A stretch of DNA of 64,000 nt from Corynebacterium sp. 74A. GTDB taxonomy: Bacteria; Actinomycetota; Actinomycetes; Mycobacteriales; Mycobacteriaceae. The DNA lies in contig NZ_PQMG01000001.1 in assembly GCF_008930665.1 (NCBI RefSeq), positions 434,001 through 498,000 of the forward strand, in the 5' to 3' direction. The position numbers and the translations under genes are program-made. The notes under the pieces are model-generated. The model did no database searches. It was not told the DNA's origin and saw only the letters and a list, made by a program, of their open reading frames with translations. Positions 55,897-64,000 of the stretch are shown piece after piece; within the stretch, counting starts at the first letter, position 1, and every line of letters begins with the position of its first letter.

Positions 55897-57435
55897 TTAG
55901 GCGGTTTCGACCCCATCGAGGGTGTAGCGGGCGGAGCCATCCCGCCAGCCGCTGACTCCATCTGCCATGCAGTCCAAGCCGCTACCGAAGCCCCACACGA
56001 CCCAGCCGCCTTCTTCTGCCATACGGTGGTGCAGCTTGCCGAGGGCCTCGTTACGCTCCTTGTCGTCCTGGATGCTCATAGCGTCAGCGAAGTCCTTGTC
56101 GAACTCTGGGTCCTTAAAGCCCGTCTCGGAGAAAGCAGCGGAGGAGAGCACCGTCTGGCGCACGGTCACCGCAAAAGGAGTGTTGGTGTACATGCCCACA
56201 GTGAAGGGCTCCACGGTGTAGGCGGTGGACCAATAGGTGTCAGGGGCGTGCTCTTCGATCGTGACGCGAATGCCCGCCTCTTCCAGTTGCGCTGCGGCAA
56301 CAGTAGCGGTTGTCATCATCCCGGGGTAGGACTGGGTGCTGTGCAGCGTCAGATCCAGGCCATCCGGGTGTCCCGCCTCGGCCAGCAGCTTCTTGGCCTT
56401 CTCCACATCGCGCTTGATGGGGGTGACATCCTTCGGCACCGAGGGATCGTTCTGCTTGATCATGTCATAGCCCACAGATCCATAGCCTAGGAAGACCTGC
56501 TCAACGAGCTTCTCTCGGTCCAGCGCGAGCTTGATGGCGTCTCGAACTTCCTTCTTGTCGAAGGGGGCAGTATCAACGCGGAGCAGCAGCGGATAGGTCT
56601 CGTAGCCGGGGCGCTGCCGGATGGTGTAGCCGGACTGCTGCTCGAGAGACTTCGCGGCTGCTGGGGCGAGCGAGGAGGCAACCATGACTGCGCCGGTGGA
56701 TACGGCGTTTGCCATCGCCTGCGGATCGCTGAAGCCGTTGATCTCCACTCGTTGTGCCCGAGCATCGCTACCCCACCAGTGCTCATTGGGGCTCAGGACG
56801 GCATTGGTGCCTTCCAGCGCATCCTGCACGAATGGGCCGGAAGCGATCGGCGAATCGAATTCGGTCGTTCCGTCCTTGACCACGAGGATGAAACCCGCCA
56901 GCATGCGCGGCAGCTCCGCATCCGGCACGGAGGTCGCCAGCTCGATGGTGTAATCATCGACAATGCGCGAGGCCTTAATGTCCACGGTGCCCAAGCGCAC
57001 ACCGTTTTGTTCCTTCATTTCGTCGATACGGTTCAGGCTGTAGAACACGTCTTTCGCGGTGAGCGGGGAGCCGTCCGCGAATTGGGCGTCCTCGCGAAGA
57101 TCGAACACCCAGCGGGTGGAGTCCTCGTTCGGGGTCCACTTCGTTGCAAGGCGCGGCACGAGGTTTCCGTCATCGCTGAGGAGCAGCTGATCGTACACGC
57201 AGCTGAGGCGGAACCAATCGGACTCGGAGAACAGCGAGCCATGGGGGTCGATGGAGGCTTGGCTGCCTGCAGCAACGGAGGCGAAAGTCAGGGTCGCGTC
57301 CGCGGAATCGGCGGCACCGGAGGACGAGGACTGTGCACTGCTGCTGTCGCTGTTATTAGAGCCACAGGCTGCGAGTACGGCACCGGCGATGCTTAATCCG
57401 GTGACAGAGAGGAATCGGCGGCGGTTCATTGCCAT
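55897..57435 (-). CDS. Lipoprotein substrate-binding protein (SBP family 5), Tat-exported
   Basis: A 512-residue binding protein of the peptide/nickel/siderophore family 5. NRRRFLS is a twin-arginine motif and LAAC a lipobox with Cys24, so it is probably exported folded and lipid-anchored. The mature part starts with a Ser-rich linker; the domain has LVPRLATKWTPNEDSTRWVFDLREDAQFADGSPLTAKDVFYSLNRI. Placed between the synthetase and the permeases, it likely binds the iron-siderophore or another product of this locus, but a plain peptide role is possible. AGGAG lies 6 bases before the ATG. Confidence 0.9.
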   Translation of the reverse strand: MAMNRRRFLSVTGLSIAGAVLAACGSNNSDSSSAQSSSSGAADSADATLTFASVAAGSQASIDPHGSLFSESDWFRLSCVYDQLLLSDDGNLVPRLATKWTPNEDSTRWVFDLREDAQFADGSPLTAKDVFYSLNRIDEMKEQNGVRLGTVDIKASRIVDDYTIELATSVPDAELPRMLAGFILVVKDGTTEFDSPIASGPFVQDALEGTNAVLSPNEHWWGSDARAQRVEINGFSDPQAMANAVSTGAVMVASSLAPAAAKSLEQQSGYTIRQRPGYETYPLLLRVDTAPFDKKEVRDAIKLALDREKLVEQVFLGYGSVGYDMIKQNDPSVPKDVTPIKRDVEKAKKLLAEAGHPDGLDLTLHSTQSYPGMMTTATVAAAQLEEAGIRVTIEEHAPDTYWSTAYTVEPFTVGMYTNTPFAVTVRQTVLSSAAFSETGFKDPEFDKDFADAMSIQDDKERNEALGKLHHRMAEEGGWVVWGFGSGLDCMADGVSGWRDGSARYTLDGVETA

Positions 57436-57457
57436 GTCAGTCTCCTATGAGAGTGGG

Positions 57458-57477
57458 CTTTCGCGCTCGGGCGAAAG
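57458..57477 (-). other. Hairpin between synthetase and binding protein genes
   Basis: Inverted repeat CTTTCGC / GCGAAAG with a 6-base loop in the 90-base gap. No U-run follows. It may tune expression between the very long synthetase gene and the transporter genes. Confidence 0.35.
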
Positions 57478-57525
57478 GATAGGTGATGAGAGGGATGGAA
57501 TGTGCTAGGCACGATCAGCACCCCA

Positions 57526-60500
57526 TCAGGGAGGCTTATCGCCTTCTGCAGCTGCGGCGGCGCGCGAGCACCGCGCTCGTCCCGTTGTATGGGTTCCCGT
57601 GGCGTGGGTGCGCACTGCTTGCGAGAGCAGCGTGGCCACTCGGGCTACCTGTGGTTGCCGAAGAATCGAATAGTGGTGTGCCGACACGCCATGTACCTCG
57701 AAGGGGCCATCGATCCAGGAATCCCACCCGAGGTGCTCGTCCGTGCAGTCGTCGACGCCCATACCTTCCCCGCTGTTTCGGGGGGAGCGCTGATCCGCCC
57801 GCACCAGAAGAACAGCTACTTCTTGGTCCAGCAGGTGCGCATGATGATCATAAAGCGCATGAATATGGCGAGAAAATATGTCGTTTCGCACTTGTAGCGC
57901 CTTCGGGGACACGTCTACACCGTGCGCTTCGAGTTTGTCGCACAACGTGTCTACATCGGAGTCGGGGCCGCTATCACCGTCGAGGCCAAGATAGGCTTCG
58001 ATAGAACGCAGCTGCCGCAACATCATGCGATTATCGCTACACTCTTGACGCTCTTCTTCGCTCAGAGACCGCGCTTCGCCTTGATTGAGAATATCGATAA
58101 TTCTTTCTGGAGAATTAGAATCCACCATCCACACAAGATCAACCGAATCCCCTTGCTTGCGAAGAGCACACGCGATTTCGTGAGCCAATGTTCCTCCCAT
58201 TGACCAACCGCCAATCGTGTAGGGGCCATCCGGTGATATTTTTTTGATCAAACTATAATAAAGATCAACCATCTCAGCGATACTCGCGCCGAGAACGTCG
58301 TGTCCGGCAATCTGCGGATCCATAATCGCCACGCATGGACGATCCGTCTCTAGGCGTCTCGCTAATTCTAGATAGCACAATGCGTCGCCTCCAGAGGGGT
58401 GAATGAAAAATATTGGCCTTCCCTCGCCTCGGGTGAGATGCAGACAACAGTCTCGAACCACACTCGCGATATCAATCTCTTTTACCCGAGCCGGCTCTGC
58501 AGACACGTTGTGCGAATCTGCGGCGCTTTCATCGCCGTCGGAGGTTCCTTCTTCCCCCTGCGCAGCGGCAGATATATACGCCTGCGCCAGTCCTTCCCGA
58601 GTGGGGTGCGCAAAAAACTCTGGGGCCACTTCTGCCATTGATAGCTGGTGGCTGTCCACGCACTCCAGCGCTGTGGAACACAACCTTTGTATAAGTTGCA
58701 CGGCCAGCAAGGAATCGCCTCCGGCCCTAAAGAAGTGTTCTTCGCTTGCAATAGGAACGAGCTCGTTCCACAGCTTTTCAATGCACTTCTCTAGCTCAGC
58801 GGGGATCTCACGCACGTGTTTCTGCGGTGAGTTATGAGAATTCTCATTCTCCCCTGCCGTGAGATAATCGCTCAGAGCCATGCGCTCTTGAGGGATCTCG
58901 ACAGTTTTGTGCCATGCGGATTCGCTGCCCAGTTCCAATAAGAGCTCATGTACTCGATCGAGAATCAACGATGGCGCATCCCCAAACCGCTCCGGGAGAG
59001 CGGCCATGGACAACACACATTCCCCGTAGAGCTCGAAACAACGCAGTTCAAGCTCCACCTGAGGCGTGCGAACCTGCTGGAAGTACTCCGAGATATCTAT
59101 CGTTCCCAAAGGGCCAGCATTGGTACTCAAGTCACCGCCCAACGCTGCGTCCATTCCGAGTGTGGACTGGAATACAATTGGCGCCACAGATCGCGCGCGG
59201 CCCATGTTCTTCAGCAGCATTCGGCTGATGTCCACTGCGCTTATGAGGTTGTGGGACAAGCACTCACCAGATTGAGCAGCAATTGACCGTGCCACTTCTC
59301 GCATCGTCGGCTGCGCGCCAGAGGAATCATTCCTCCCAAGTTCGAGGGACACTAAAGCTGTGCGCGAGAAGGGTCCCATCAGGTTCATCACATCTGGGTG
59401 TATGCCGTGTCGATTGTGCTGCAGCGTATTGAGTAGCATCGCACCACGGTGAGTGCGCTCTGCTAAAGCAAGCGCGAAAGCCGTCATTGCTGCCGTGGTA
59501 GCAGTAACACCTTCTTTACGTGCCCGTTGGCAGATGCGTGACCACGTCTCTGCAGAAATCCTGCGTTCTAGCATGAGCATCGAACCAGCGCTGTTAGCCA
59601 CAGTGGCAGAACCATCTGCGGGGTTAAGCACTGGAGGCGCAGGAAGAGTGGGAAGCCGTTCGCTCCACCATTGCCGGTCCGTATCCACGGCATCTTGTTC
59701 ATACTCCTGCACAGAAAGCGCGTAATCCGCGAAAGTAATGTCGAGTTCAGGTAGCGGCTCTTCACTACACAGTGCCTTCAGGAGTGCCCGGTCAAATAGT
59801 GACGCAGACCAGCCATCGAGAACGAGGAGGCTGGAGGAGACGAAGAAGCGACCATGACCGCCAGGCAGAAGTAGTGCCCCGACTATCGCGGTAGCTCCAC
59901 CGTTTACTGGATTCGGTCCTTGGTGAGTCATAGTGTGGCGGTGCTGCTGCAGGGCTGCCTCGAGTTCTTCCGGCGCAGTCAGCCCACGCATATCGACAAC
60001 ACGCACCTCCACGCATGAATCGATAACGTCTGCCGACGTTGGCCGGAAATATTGGAGTGAGTCTTCATCAATGCTCACACGCAGCATTGGGTGCGCCACA
60101 GCCACACGGCGGCAGGCAGAACGCAGGATTCTCGTCACCTCCGCTGGGTCGGTGATCTGCATATTCCACAGCGGAACGTCGGTATAGACGTGCGCGGTCG
60201 GATACGACACGTCGAGCGCCTGCGTCTGGCCCACAAAATATGCCTGTTGGAGAGACATCAGCGGGAAACGCTGCTGAGGATCGGCACGCTTGAGCTCGAT
60301 GCTGGCTTGGCCTTCTGGGTGCTCTGCTGGGGACGGTGCGAGCAGCTGTGCGAGCTTGTCCACTACCTCGCTGACGGTGACATCTGCCCTCATCAGTGGC
60401 GCCGGAAGGGTGCACCCCAACTGGGATTTCAGGGTGTTCGCGATACGAACAGCCAAGAGTGAGTCTCCCCCGATATCGAGGAGGGTGGAGTCTCGTTGAA

Positions 60501-63500
60501 TGGACTCAGCAGGCACGCCGACAAGATCGGCCCAAGCCTGACGCACGACCTCTACAAGGTCAGTGGCATCGCCGCTGAGCTGTTCCTCCTCCGCAACCGA
60601 GGATGCCTGCTCGTCCGCCGCGGTGTCCTTGGACGAGGAGGATTCGAGCCGGTCCTGATTGTGCTGCTGGCCGTCCTGAGCTTGCTGCGCTGTGATGTCG
60701 GTGGTGCCGCCGAGGATCCGAAGATACTTCTCGAAGAAGATTTCTGCTTCATCGATGTCCACGACATCAGCAACATCCCATTGCAGTACAAGCTCACCGC
60801 GATGAAAGAATGCCTGGTGATCCAGCCACACCTGCGGAGTTTGGGAGATACCGGTGACATACTCGCCCAGCCAACTGTGGTCATGGTCTTGTTCGAAGTC
60901 GACCATGCTGGTGAATACCACCGGAACGCTGACGACGTGTCCGCGCGCACGAGACAGCGCATGAAGCACTTCCACTCCGGACATCGCGCGATGATCCAAG
61001 GCATCAAAAAGTTCTCGGTTGGTCGCTCTCAGTCGATCGTCCTGCAACGCTTCTCCAGCATCAGCGTGACTGCGCAGGAGCAGCATGGAGGAGAATTCCC
61101 CGACCACCGAGTCGACCTGCTCTGCCCATTCGGCAGGAAGCGCACTCCGGCGATCAAAATGGGTCACCGAGACAGCAATATCTTCTTGCTCTGCATAATC
61201 GTGAAGCACGTGGGTATAAGCGCTGAGTAGCAGGCTGGTGAGCGACACTCCCGCTTGCTGAGCACGCTGACGCAGTTCTGCCAGGGCTTGGCCCTGGACA
61301 CGGCCGCTCAATCGTGTGAAGCGAGGCGCACCATGAGCGGGATGGCGCGCAATAGCAGGTGCGTCAGGGAATCCGTCGAGCTGAGAGTCCCAATAGTCGC
61401 GGGCTCGCCGACGCTGTGCGGTCTCCGTCGGTTGGCTGGCGTGGAAACGCTGAATATCCTCAAATGTCAAGGGCAGCGGGTCCAGAGCTACCTCGGGGTG
61501 CTCGTAGTAGTGCTGCACACAGGAGTCGACGATGAGCCATGATGCGGAATCCACCATGAGCACATCGACCGCGATCATTACATGATCGCCGGCATCGGTG
61601 CGCACAATTTCCACCAACACTGGGAAATCTACGGCGGGATCAGACACTCGGCGCGAAACGCGCTCGCGGGTGCGTTCCACGAGCCTGCGCTGCGTCTCAG
61701 CCGAAGTGGCTCGTGCATCATGCACGTCGATCGTGGGAGCTCGGCGATCACGAATGCACTGCTCTCCGCTTTCCACGACGACAGCGCGAAGCATGGGATG
61801 GTGTGCCACTGTGGCATCCCATGCCGCCTGATACCGCGCGATATCGAGCTCCTGCGCACGATACTCGAGGTAGAACTGGCACGCCACCCCACCAAGTTCA
61901 TAGCCATCGCCTCGGCCCACCCAGTAGGCGTGCTGAATACGGGTCAAGGGAAATGGTTCGTGAGCAGTGCCGAGGGTGGAAGCCACAGCTTCCGTGGGGG
62001 CTGGGTCCGGAGCATGCGCGTCGCGCTTATCGACGCTATGTTCCCCGTGGTCGAGGTGGTCTGCGAAGGTCCGTACCGTTGGATAATCGAGAAGATCGCG
62101 CAGCCGGGCGTGTATGCCGTGCCGCTGTTGCAACAACGAGAGCACTCGGGTCGCGAGGAGCGAGTGCCCGCCCGCGGCGAAGAAATCGGTGTCAAGATTG
62201 AGGTCACGTGCACCTAGAACCTCCGCCCACACTTCTGCTACTGCGCGTTGCTGAGTTGTCCATAGTGCAGCTTCTTCTTGCTGCTCCATGCACGCTGGCG
62301 TGGTCGATCGACGCGTGACCAACGTGCGGGAACGAGCGTTGAGCTCACCAGTGGATAGCGCGAAGTGTAATCCGGTGTCAGACGTACTTTCTTCCCGCAC
62401 AACCTTGTCAATGACATTCAAAGCATCATCGATATCGATAGCGTGACGCAAAGAGACTTCCGAGGCAGCGGTGTTTTCCTCTTCACTTCCCAACCGGAAA
62501 CGATCGAAGTCGATCACCGTCCATCCTCGGGCGGTAGCACAGGTATCAATGAAGGCACTGGCAGCAACATATCCACCTAGCCCGAAACCACCGATAGTTA
62601 CTGCTGCAGAGGACATCACGAGGACACGTGGGCTGCTGCCGCTGTCTTGAATGGCTGTGGCCAAACACTCCAGACCTGCAATCTTGGCCGACATGACGCG
62701 GCTGAGCCCGTCCTCATCCATCTCTTCAAAGGTGAGCAGATCAATCTCCGCCGGAGCGAAAATGCACACGTCGTAATCTTCGTGGGCCAATATCTCCTGC
62801 ACCTTGGCTTCATCGGTGACATCTGCGGCTTCCCACCGCAGCTCCCCGGCAGCGATCGCCGCGGCCAGCCGAGCTTGATGCCCCTGTGCCGTCGGCGCCG
62901 TACGCGAGCACACCGTTACCTCGTGGCCGTGGCCGAGTAGGTGCAGACACACGTTGCTACCGACACGGCCTGTGCCACCAAGCACTAAGACCTGCAGCGC
63001 CGGGGCCGACGCTGCAGCGCCGTCGGTGTGCGTGTCCTTGTGCAGCACAGCATCCAACGCTGGATTATCTTCGGCACTAACCCAGCTTCGTTGGAGCAGC
63101 ACACCACCGCGCTGCGCATAGTGGAATCCACCGCCCGCGCTGCGGTTGAGCATCCTCGCGAGAAGATGTGGGTGTGCCTGGGTTCCCAGCGGTTCCTCGA
63201 GATCCACGGTGGCCCAGGCGATCCCGCCATGCTCCTGAGCGAATACTCGAGCGGCCGCTATCGTGGCCGCGCGATGAGCTTCGGGGCTATCTGCGGAAGT
63301 GACTGCGGCGCTGGCGTGAGAGACAACGAGCAGCGCTGGACCACTCTGCTGAGACTCTGACGGCTGGCTCCATAGCTTGTGCAGCTCAACGTAGGCCATT
63401 AGCTCCGCTCGCACCCGATCGAGTGCGGGCGCAGTCTTCTGCGTGGACAGCAGCGTTGGGAAGAACACCACACCATCGAGGTCGGCCCACGATGCGTGGT

Positions 63501-64000
63501 CCTGTGCACCATAGTCCACCCACTGCACACTCGGATCGAGTGTGGCAGCCTGGTGGCGAGCCTCAGGGGGCCAATAAGCGAACACGTACGAGCGTTCGGT
63601 GTCCCCAGCCTCGGGCGTATCGACCAAGCAGTACTTGGGAATTTGGGCCTGAACCGTGCGCGATCGGCGGCTGGCCTGGGTGCTGCTGTGGCTCGGTTTC
63701 ACCGTCGGGGTGCGTCGATAAGAAAACCCCATCTCTGCCACTAAGTGGGGAGCAAAGCCCTCGTCTGTGACGAGTTCGGAGGCTGCAGAGTCGCGGCCGG
63801 CCGCCCACACATGTCCGCGCACCAGCTGGTGTGGAGTAATACCTGGGTTCTGCTGTGCTGGGGCAAGACTGAGACTCGCCTTGCAGATGGGCCTCCGGGC
63901 GACCATTTTCGCAAGCCCCAAACCGGGCCCGATATGGCAGGCGAGTACACCGTCATATCCTTGGCGCTCGAGTGCGTCGATGGCTGTGTCCACCGCCGCA
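57526..64000 (-). CDS. Hybrid PKS/NRPS siderophore-type megasynthase, C-terminal part
   Basis: At least 2155 residues are visible; the 5' end lies beyond the window (the frame is open through 64000). Domains in order, counted from 63993: end of an acyltransferase (to about 60); linker/structural KR region; ketoreductase (335-560, GGTGRVGS, Ser461 or Ser462, Tyr475); carrier (Ser611); cyclisation domain with D810-x4-D815-x2-S818; carrier (Ser1178); a second condensation/cyclisation domain where Ser1388 replaces the first Asp (D1393 and S1396 kept); carrier (Ser1761); thioesterase (GWSMGG, Ser1931, Asp1958, His2106/2107). No adenylation domain occurs in this part, so carriers must be loaded in trans, as in yersiniabactin HMWP1. 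It resembles the sid genes reported beside ddp in C. diphtheriae. Confidence 0.9.
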   Translation of the reverse strand, partial: AAVDTAIDALERQGYDGVLACHIGPGLGLAKMVARRPICKASLSLAPAQQNPGITPHQLVRGHVWAAGRDSAASELVTDEGFAPHLVAEMGFSYRRTPTVKPSHSSTQASRRSRTVQAQIPKYCLVDTPEAGDTERSYVFAYWPPEARHQAATLDPSVQWVDYGAQDHASWADLDGVVFFPTLLSTQKTAPALDRVRAELMAYVELHKLWSQPSESQQSGPALLVVSHASAAVTSADSPEAHRAATIAAARVFAQEHGGIAWATVDLEEPLGTQAHPHLLARMLNRSAGGGFHYAQRGGVLLQRSWVSAEDNPALDAVLHKDTHTDGAAASAPALQVLVLGGTGRVGSNVCLHLLGHGHEVTVCSRTAPTAQGHQARLAAAIAAGELRWEAADVTDEAKVQEILAHEDYDVCIFAPAEIDLLTFEEMDEDGLSRVMSAKIAGLECLATAIQDSGSSPRVLVMSSAAVTIGGFGLGGYVAASAFIDTCATARGWTVIDFDRFRLGSEEENTAASEVSLRHAIDIDDALNVIDKVVREESTSDTGLHFALSTGELNARSRTLVTRRSTTPACMEQQEEAALWTTQQRAVAEVWAEVLGARDLNLDTDFFAAGGHSLLATRVLSLLQQRHGIHARLRDLLDYPTVRTFADHLDHGEHSVDKRDAHAPDPAPTEAVASTLGTAHEPFPLTRIQHAYWVGRGDGYELGGVACQFYLEYRAQELDIARYQAAWDATVAHHPMLRAVVVESGEQCIRDRRAPTIDVHDARATSAETQRRLVERTRERVSRRVSDPAVDFPVLVEIVRTDAGDHVMIAVDVLMVDSASWLIVDSCVQHYYEHPEVALDPLPLTFEDIQRFHASQPTETAQRRRARDYWDSQLDGFPDAPAIARHPAHGAPRFTRLSGRVQGQALAELRQRAQQAGVSLTSLLLSAYTHVLHDYAEQEDIAVSVTHFDRRSALPAEWAEQVDSVVGEFSSMLLLRSHADAGEALQDDRLRATNRELFDALDHRAMSGVEVLHALSRARGHVVSVPVVFTSMVDFEQDHDHSWLGEYVTGISQTPQVWLDHQAFFHRGELVLQWDVADVVDIDEAEIFFEKYLRILGGTTDITAQQAQDGQQHNQDRLESSSSKDTAADEQASSVAEEEQLSGDATDLVEVVRQAWADLVGVPAESIQRDSTLLDIGGDSLLAVRIANTLKSQLGCTLPAPLMRADVTVSEVVDKLAQLLAPSPAEHPEGQASIELKRADPQQRFPLMSLQQAYFVGQTQALDVSYPTAHVYTDVPLWNMQITDPAEVTRILRSACRRVAVAHPMLRVSIDEDSLQYFRPTSADVIDSCVEVRVVDMRGLTAPEELEAALQQHRHTMTHQGPNPVNGGATAIVGALLLPGGHGRFFVSSSLLVLDGWSASLFDRALLKALCSEEPLPELDITFADYALSVQEYEQDAVDTDRQWWSERLPTLPAPPVLNPADGSATVANSAGSMLMLERRISAETWSRICQRARKEGVTATTAAMTAFALALAERTHRGAMLLNTLQHNRHGIHPDVMNLMGPFSRTALVSLELGRNDSSGAQPTMREVARSIAAQSGECLSHNLISAVDISRMLLKNMGRARSVAPIVFQSTLGMDAALGGDLSTNAGPLGTIDISEYFQQVRTPQVELELRCFELYGECVLSMAALPERFGDAPSLILDRVHELLLELGSESAWHKTVEIPQERMALSDYLTAGENENSHNSPQKHVREIPAELEKCIEKLWNELVPIASEEHFFRAGGDSLLAVQLIQRLCSTALECVDSHQLSMAEVAPEFFAHPTREGLAQAYISAAAQGEEGTSDGDESAADSHNVSAEPARVKEIDIASVVRDCCLHLTRGEGRPIFFIHPSGGDALCYLELARRLETDRPCVAIMDPQIAGHDVLGASIAEMVDLYYSLIKKISPDGPYTIGGWSMGGTLAHEIACALRKQGDSVDLVWMVDSNSPERIIDILNQGEARSLSEEERQECSDNRMMLRQLRSIEAYLGLDGDSGPDSDVDTLCDKLEAHGVDVSPKALQVRNDIFSRHIHALYDHHAHLLDQEVAVLLVRADQRSPRNSGEGMGVDDCTDEHLGWDSWIDGPFEVHGVSAHHYSILRQPQVARVATLLSQAVRTHATGTHTTGRARCSRAAAAAEGDKPP
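62025..62036 (+). repeat. GCTTATCGACGC repeat copy inside the megasynthase gene
   Basis: A full copy coding for SVDKRD in the linker after the first carrier domain. A second copy (63712-63722, reverse) lies in the same gene in a different frame (SYRR). See the entry at 23149 for all copies. Confidence 0.8.

Noticed and set aside
57436..57525. Possible DtxR box upstream of the binding protein gene
   Set aside because: GCTAGGCACGATC shares only a few bases with the consensus and lacks the palindrome.
63991..63993. GTG as the start of the megasynthase
   Set aside because: The frame is open through the last base of the window and the protein begins inside an acyltransferase end, so the true start lies outside.

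Overview
The window is chromosomal DNA from a high-GC Corynebacterium. The reasons are the gene order glnD-glnK-amtB / ftsY / smc / acyP / mutM / rnc / yceD / sepIVA-like / gdhA, two AmtR-type operators (CTAT-N6-ATAG) in front of amtB, corynebacterial families (DUF4245, DUF4921, DUF6542), and an NRPS/PKS plus peptide-type ABC transporter locus that resembles the sid-ddp locus reported in C. diphtheriae. The species cannot be told from the sequence.

Layout. 1-18 kb is a mostly minus-strand core block: nitrogen sensing and uptake (glnD end, glnK, amtB), protein targeting (ftsY), a 1170-residue protein of unknown function, chromosome condensation (smc), acylphosphatase, an amino acid:sodium symporter, DNA repair (mutM), RNase III, DUF177, a DivIVA/SepIVA-like septal protein and NADP-type glutamate dehydrogenase. 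18-24 kb holds a secreted lipase, a glycerate kinase, three poorly known proteins and an LCP cell-wall ligase. 24.4-34.5 kb is a compact Wzy-type surface-polysaccharide locus: initiating sugar transferase, chain-length/BY-kinase, pyruvyl transferase, polymerase, GT26 glycosyltransferase, FrhB-like protein, flippase on the opposite strand, and a low-Mr tyrosine phosphatase. 34.6-36.4 kb is a single GmrSD-like (DUF262-DUF1524) defence gene that looks foreign in base composition. 36.4-46.3 kb is housekeeping (ychF, AI-2E-type permease, rmuC, DUF6542, ispH, xseAB, DUF4245, glpX). 46.4-52.4 kb is a choline-to-glycine-betaine module (betB, betT, betA). 52.5 kb to the right end is a minus-strand siderophore-type locus: a giant PKS/NRPS cut by the window edge, a Tat lipoprotein binding protein, a DppB-like permease, and an unusual permease-ATPase-ATPase fusion.

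No tRNA, rRNA, CRISPR array, insertion sequence or phage gene was recognised. The only gene-free stretch over 300 bases is 50305-50623, between betT and betA; it holds a candidate 20-codon ORF.

The most interesting signal is not a gene. The 10-mer CTTATCGACG (consensus GCTTATCGACGC) occurs 14 times in 64 kb on both strands, where about 0.1 would be expected by chance. It appears in several reading frames, is concentrated in gene gaps, and occurs once as an inverted pair that forms the terminator of betA. This is the behaviour of DNA uptake sequences in Neisseria and Pasteurellaceae, but I know of no such element in Corynebacterium.
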